Source: an uncultured Chloroflexota bacterium (lineage in GTDB: Bacteria; Chloroflexota; Dehalococcoidia; UBA2979). Taken from it: DNA of 7,543 nucleotides. The position numbers were made by a program, and so were the translations under genes. Of the stretch, positions 6,940-7,543 are shown one piece after another. The notes below the pieces were generated by a model. It did no database searches, was not told the origin of the DNA, and saw only the letters and a program-made list of their open reading frames with translations. The stretch covers positions 1-7,543 of the forward strand of contig CADEHD010000096.1 in assembly GCA_902827055.1 (NCBI GenBank), in the 5' to 3' direction. The number at the start of each line of letters is the position of its first letter. Position 1 is the first letter of the stretch.

Positions 6940-7108
6940 GCCGCCTCCTCCGTACCCCCTCGCGGGGCGCTGCCACCGCCGCAGTGTCGCACCCGAGGGC
7001 GTCCGCCCGCTCGTCGAACCTGCCACGAGGCCGTCCAGGGGCCCAACGTTAACGTCGAGTTCCTCGGCGTTTCATCTCGTTGCAACACCGCCGCCCGACG
7101 ATGGAGGC
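6940..7108. promoter_or_regulatory. Divergent intergenic region with two palindromes
   Basis: The gap lies between the lyase gene (minus) and the ArsC-like gene (plus). It holds the perfect 10-base palindrome ACGTTAACGT (7046-7055) and the perfect 8-base palindrome GTTGCAAC (7079-7086). Their starts are 33 bases apart, near three helical turns. These AT-rich islands stand out in GC-rich DNA and could bind a dimeric regulator controlling one or both genes. No clear -35/-10 pair was found. Confidence 0.35.
6944..6951 (-). promoter_or_regulatory. Strong Shine-Dalgarno deciding the GTG start of the threonine ammonia-lyase
   Basis: On the minus strand GGAGGAGG lies just before GTG 6939, with the first GGAGG seven bases away. 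No comparable site precedes the upstream ATG at 7026, so the GTG is the chosen start. Confidence 0.75.
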
Positions 7109-7543
7109 GTGAATCAATACACCTTTGACGCAGCCATCCACACCATCAGCCCCCTTGTCCCGCGCGGCGGTCCCTCCAGCCACCCGGGTCCGCATCCCTG
7201 CGCGCCGGGCGCGCCCGGCGTGCAGCACGCGCCACGCGACGGCGATCGCGAGCGGGACGGGGTGCCCGCGAGGTCACCCACGCTGCCGCGTGTCCTCGTG
7301 TACGGCGGACACCAGGACTTCCGCGCTCGCGCCGCGCTCGCCTTTCTCGAGGTCCTCGGGGACGGGGTCCTCACGGCCTGCGGGCCGCGAGGGGAGAGCC
7401 TGGGTCCCACCCACCCCGCGCGGCTCGTGATGGACGAGCTCGCGCTGGATCTCGCCACCACCCCTCGAGGCGTGGGGGCGGACCACCCCGATCACTGGGA
7501 CTACCTCGTCACGTTCCGCGATGTCGATGCGGGCCGTCAGCGC
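7109..7543 (+). CDS. ArsC/low-molecular-weight-phosphatase-like protein lacking the catalytic Cys (3' end outside window)
   Basis: The frame is open from GTG 7109 to the window edge, 145 residues. Residues 61-145 line up with thioredoxin-coupled arsenate reductases: RVLVYGGHQDFR (61-72) against the family's VLFxCTGNSxR loop, then HPARLVMDELALDL (102-115) and WDYLVTFRDVD (130-140). The nucleophilic Cys is Gly66 while the loop Arg72 is kept. The second redox Cys position is Arg137. Arsenate reduction or phosphatase activity is therefore unlikely; a binding or regulatory role is inference. The first 60 residues are rich in Pro, Gly, His and Arg, with no known domain. The start is uncertain: GGAGG lies only one base before GTG 7109, and in-frame GTGs at 7220 and 7262 would give a length more usual for the family. 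It is divergent from the lyase gene. Confidence 0.68.
   Translation, partial: MNQYTFDAAIHTISPLVPRGGPSSHPGPHPCAPGAPGVQHAPRDGDRERDGVPARSPTLPRVLVYGGHQDFRARAALAFLEVLGDGVLTACGPRGESLGPTHPARLVMDELALDLATTPRGVGADHPDHWDYLVTFRDVDAGRQR
7198..7225. repeat. 28-base near-perfect inverted repeat inside the ArsC-like gene
   Basis: Arms of 14 bases meet without a spacer. The inner 18 bases (7203-7220) are a perfect palindrome, and pairing continues outward to 7198/7225 with a single G-T mismatch (7202/7221). In RNA this would be a stem of about 12 pairs with a four-base loop. It lies in the low-complexity N-terminal coding part, just ahead of the alternative GTG starts. Confidence 0.6.

Noticed and set aside
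5629..7128. 499-residue plus-strand ORF
   Set aside because: It is entirely antisense to ilvA, whose PLP lysine, glycine loop and ACT domain are all visible. GC-rich DNA routinely gives such shadows.
7125..7430. Alternative plus-strand frame from TTG 7125
   Set aside because: It has better spacing to the GGAGG, but the translation is Arg/Ser/Pro-rich with no domain. The ArsC-like motifs are in the frame of GTG 7109.
1..7543. Mobile element, CRISPR array, tRNA or rRNA
   Set aside because: No transposase or integrase motifs, regularly spaced repeats, cloverleaf-like folds or rRNA signatures were seen on either strand.

Overview
The window is GC-rich chromosomal DNA (roughly 70% G+C by eye) from a bacterium with an exported-protein system. 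Six recognisable genes, one unrecognised small gene and several intergenic regions cover it. There is no sign of phage, IS element, CRISPR, rRNA or tRNA. The organism cannot be fixed from the sequence. The base composition, a possible leaderless promoter, the DUF2207 membrane protein and the unusual two-domain CAP protein fit a high-GC Chloroflexota (Dehalococcoidia-like) or deep actinobacterial lineage. The first is a weak preference, resting mainly on the look of the CAP protein's N-terminal domain.

Layout. (1) Bases 1-939, minus: N-terminal 313 residues of a DUF2207 membrane protein, cut by the window edge. (2) 1072-1851, plus: secreted CAP/SCP-domain protein, divergent from the first. (3) 1852-2254: 403-base gap between convergent genes, with a repeated GTTACG(T/A)C octamer. 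(4) 2255-3475, minus: CpaE/TadZ-type ATPase with a degenerate receiver domain. (5) 3691-4728, plus: membrane-anchored EAL-domain protein that has lost a key catalytic glutamate. It is divergent from the ATPase gene. (6) Minus-strand run read in the order threonine ammonia-lyase (6939-5686), OsmC-family protein (5625-5197), unrecognised 84-residue helical protein (5038-4784). (7) 7109-7543, plus: start of a protein with an arsenate-reductase/low-molecular-weight-phosphatase-like fold whose catalytic cysteine position is glycine. It is divergent from the lyase gene and cut by the window edge.

Function. The genes do not form one obvious pathway. The ATPase/EAL pair suggests cell-surface organisation (pilus-type localisation or c-di-GMP sensing). 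The lyase/OsmC run is metabolic plus peroxide or thiol defence. A recurring theme is regulatory-looking domains that keep the family fold but lack catalytic residues: the receiver without its Asp, the EAL without its AEGVE glutamate, and the ArsC-like domain without its Cys. I see no complete novel system. The degenerate-enzyme genes are the best leads.
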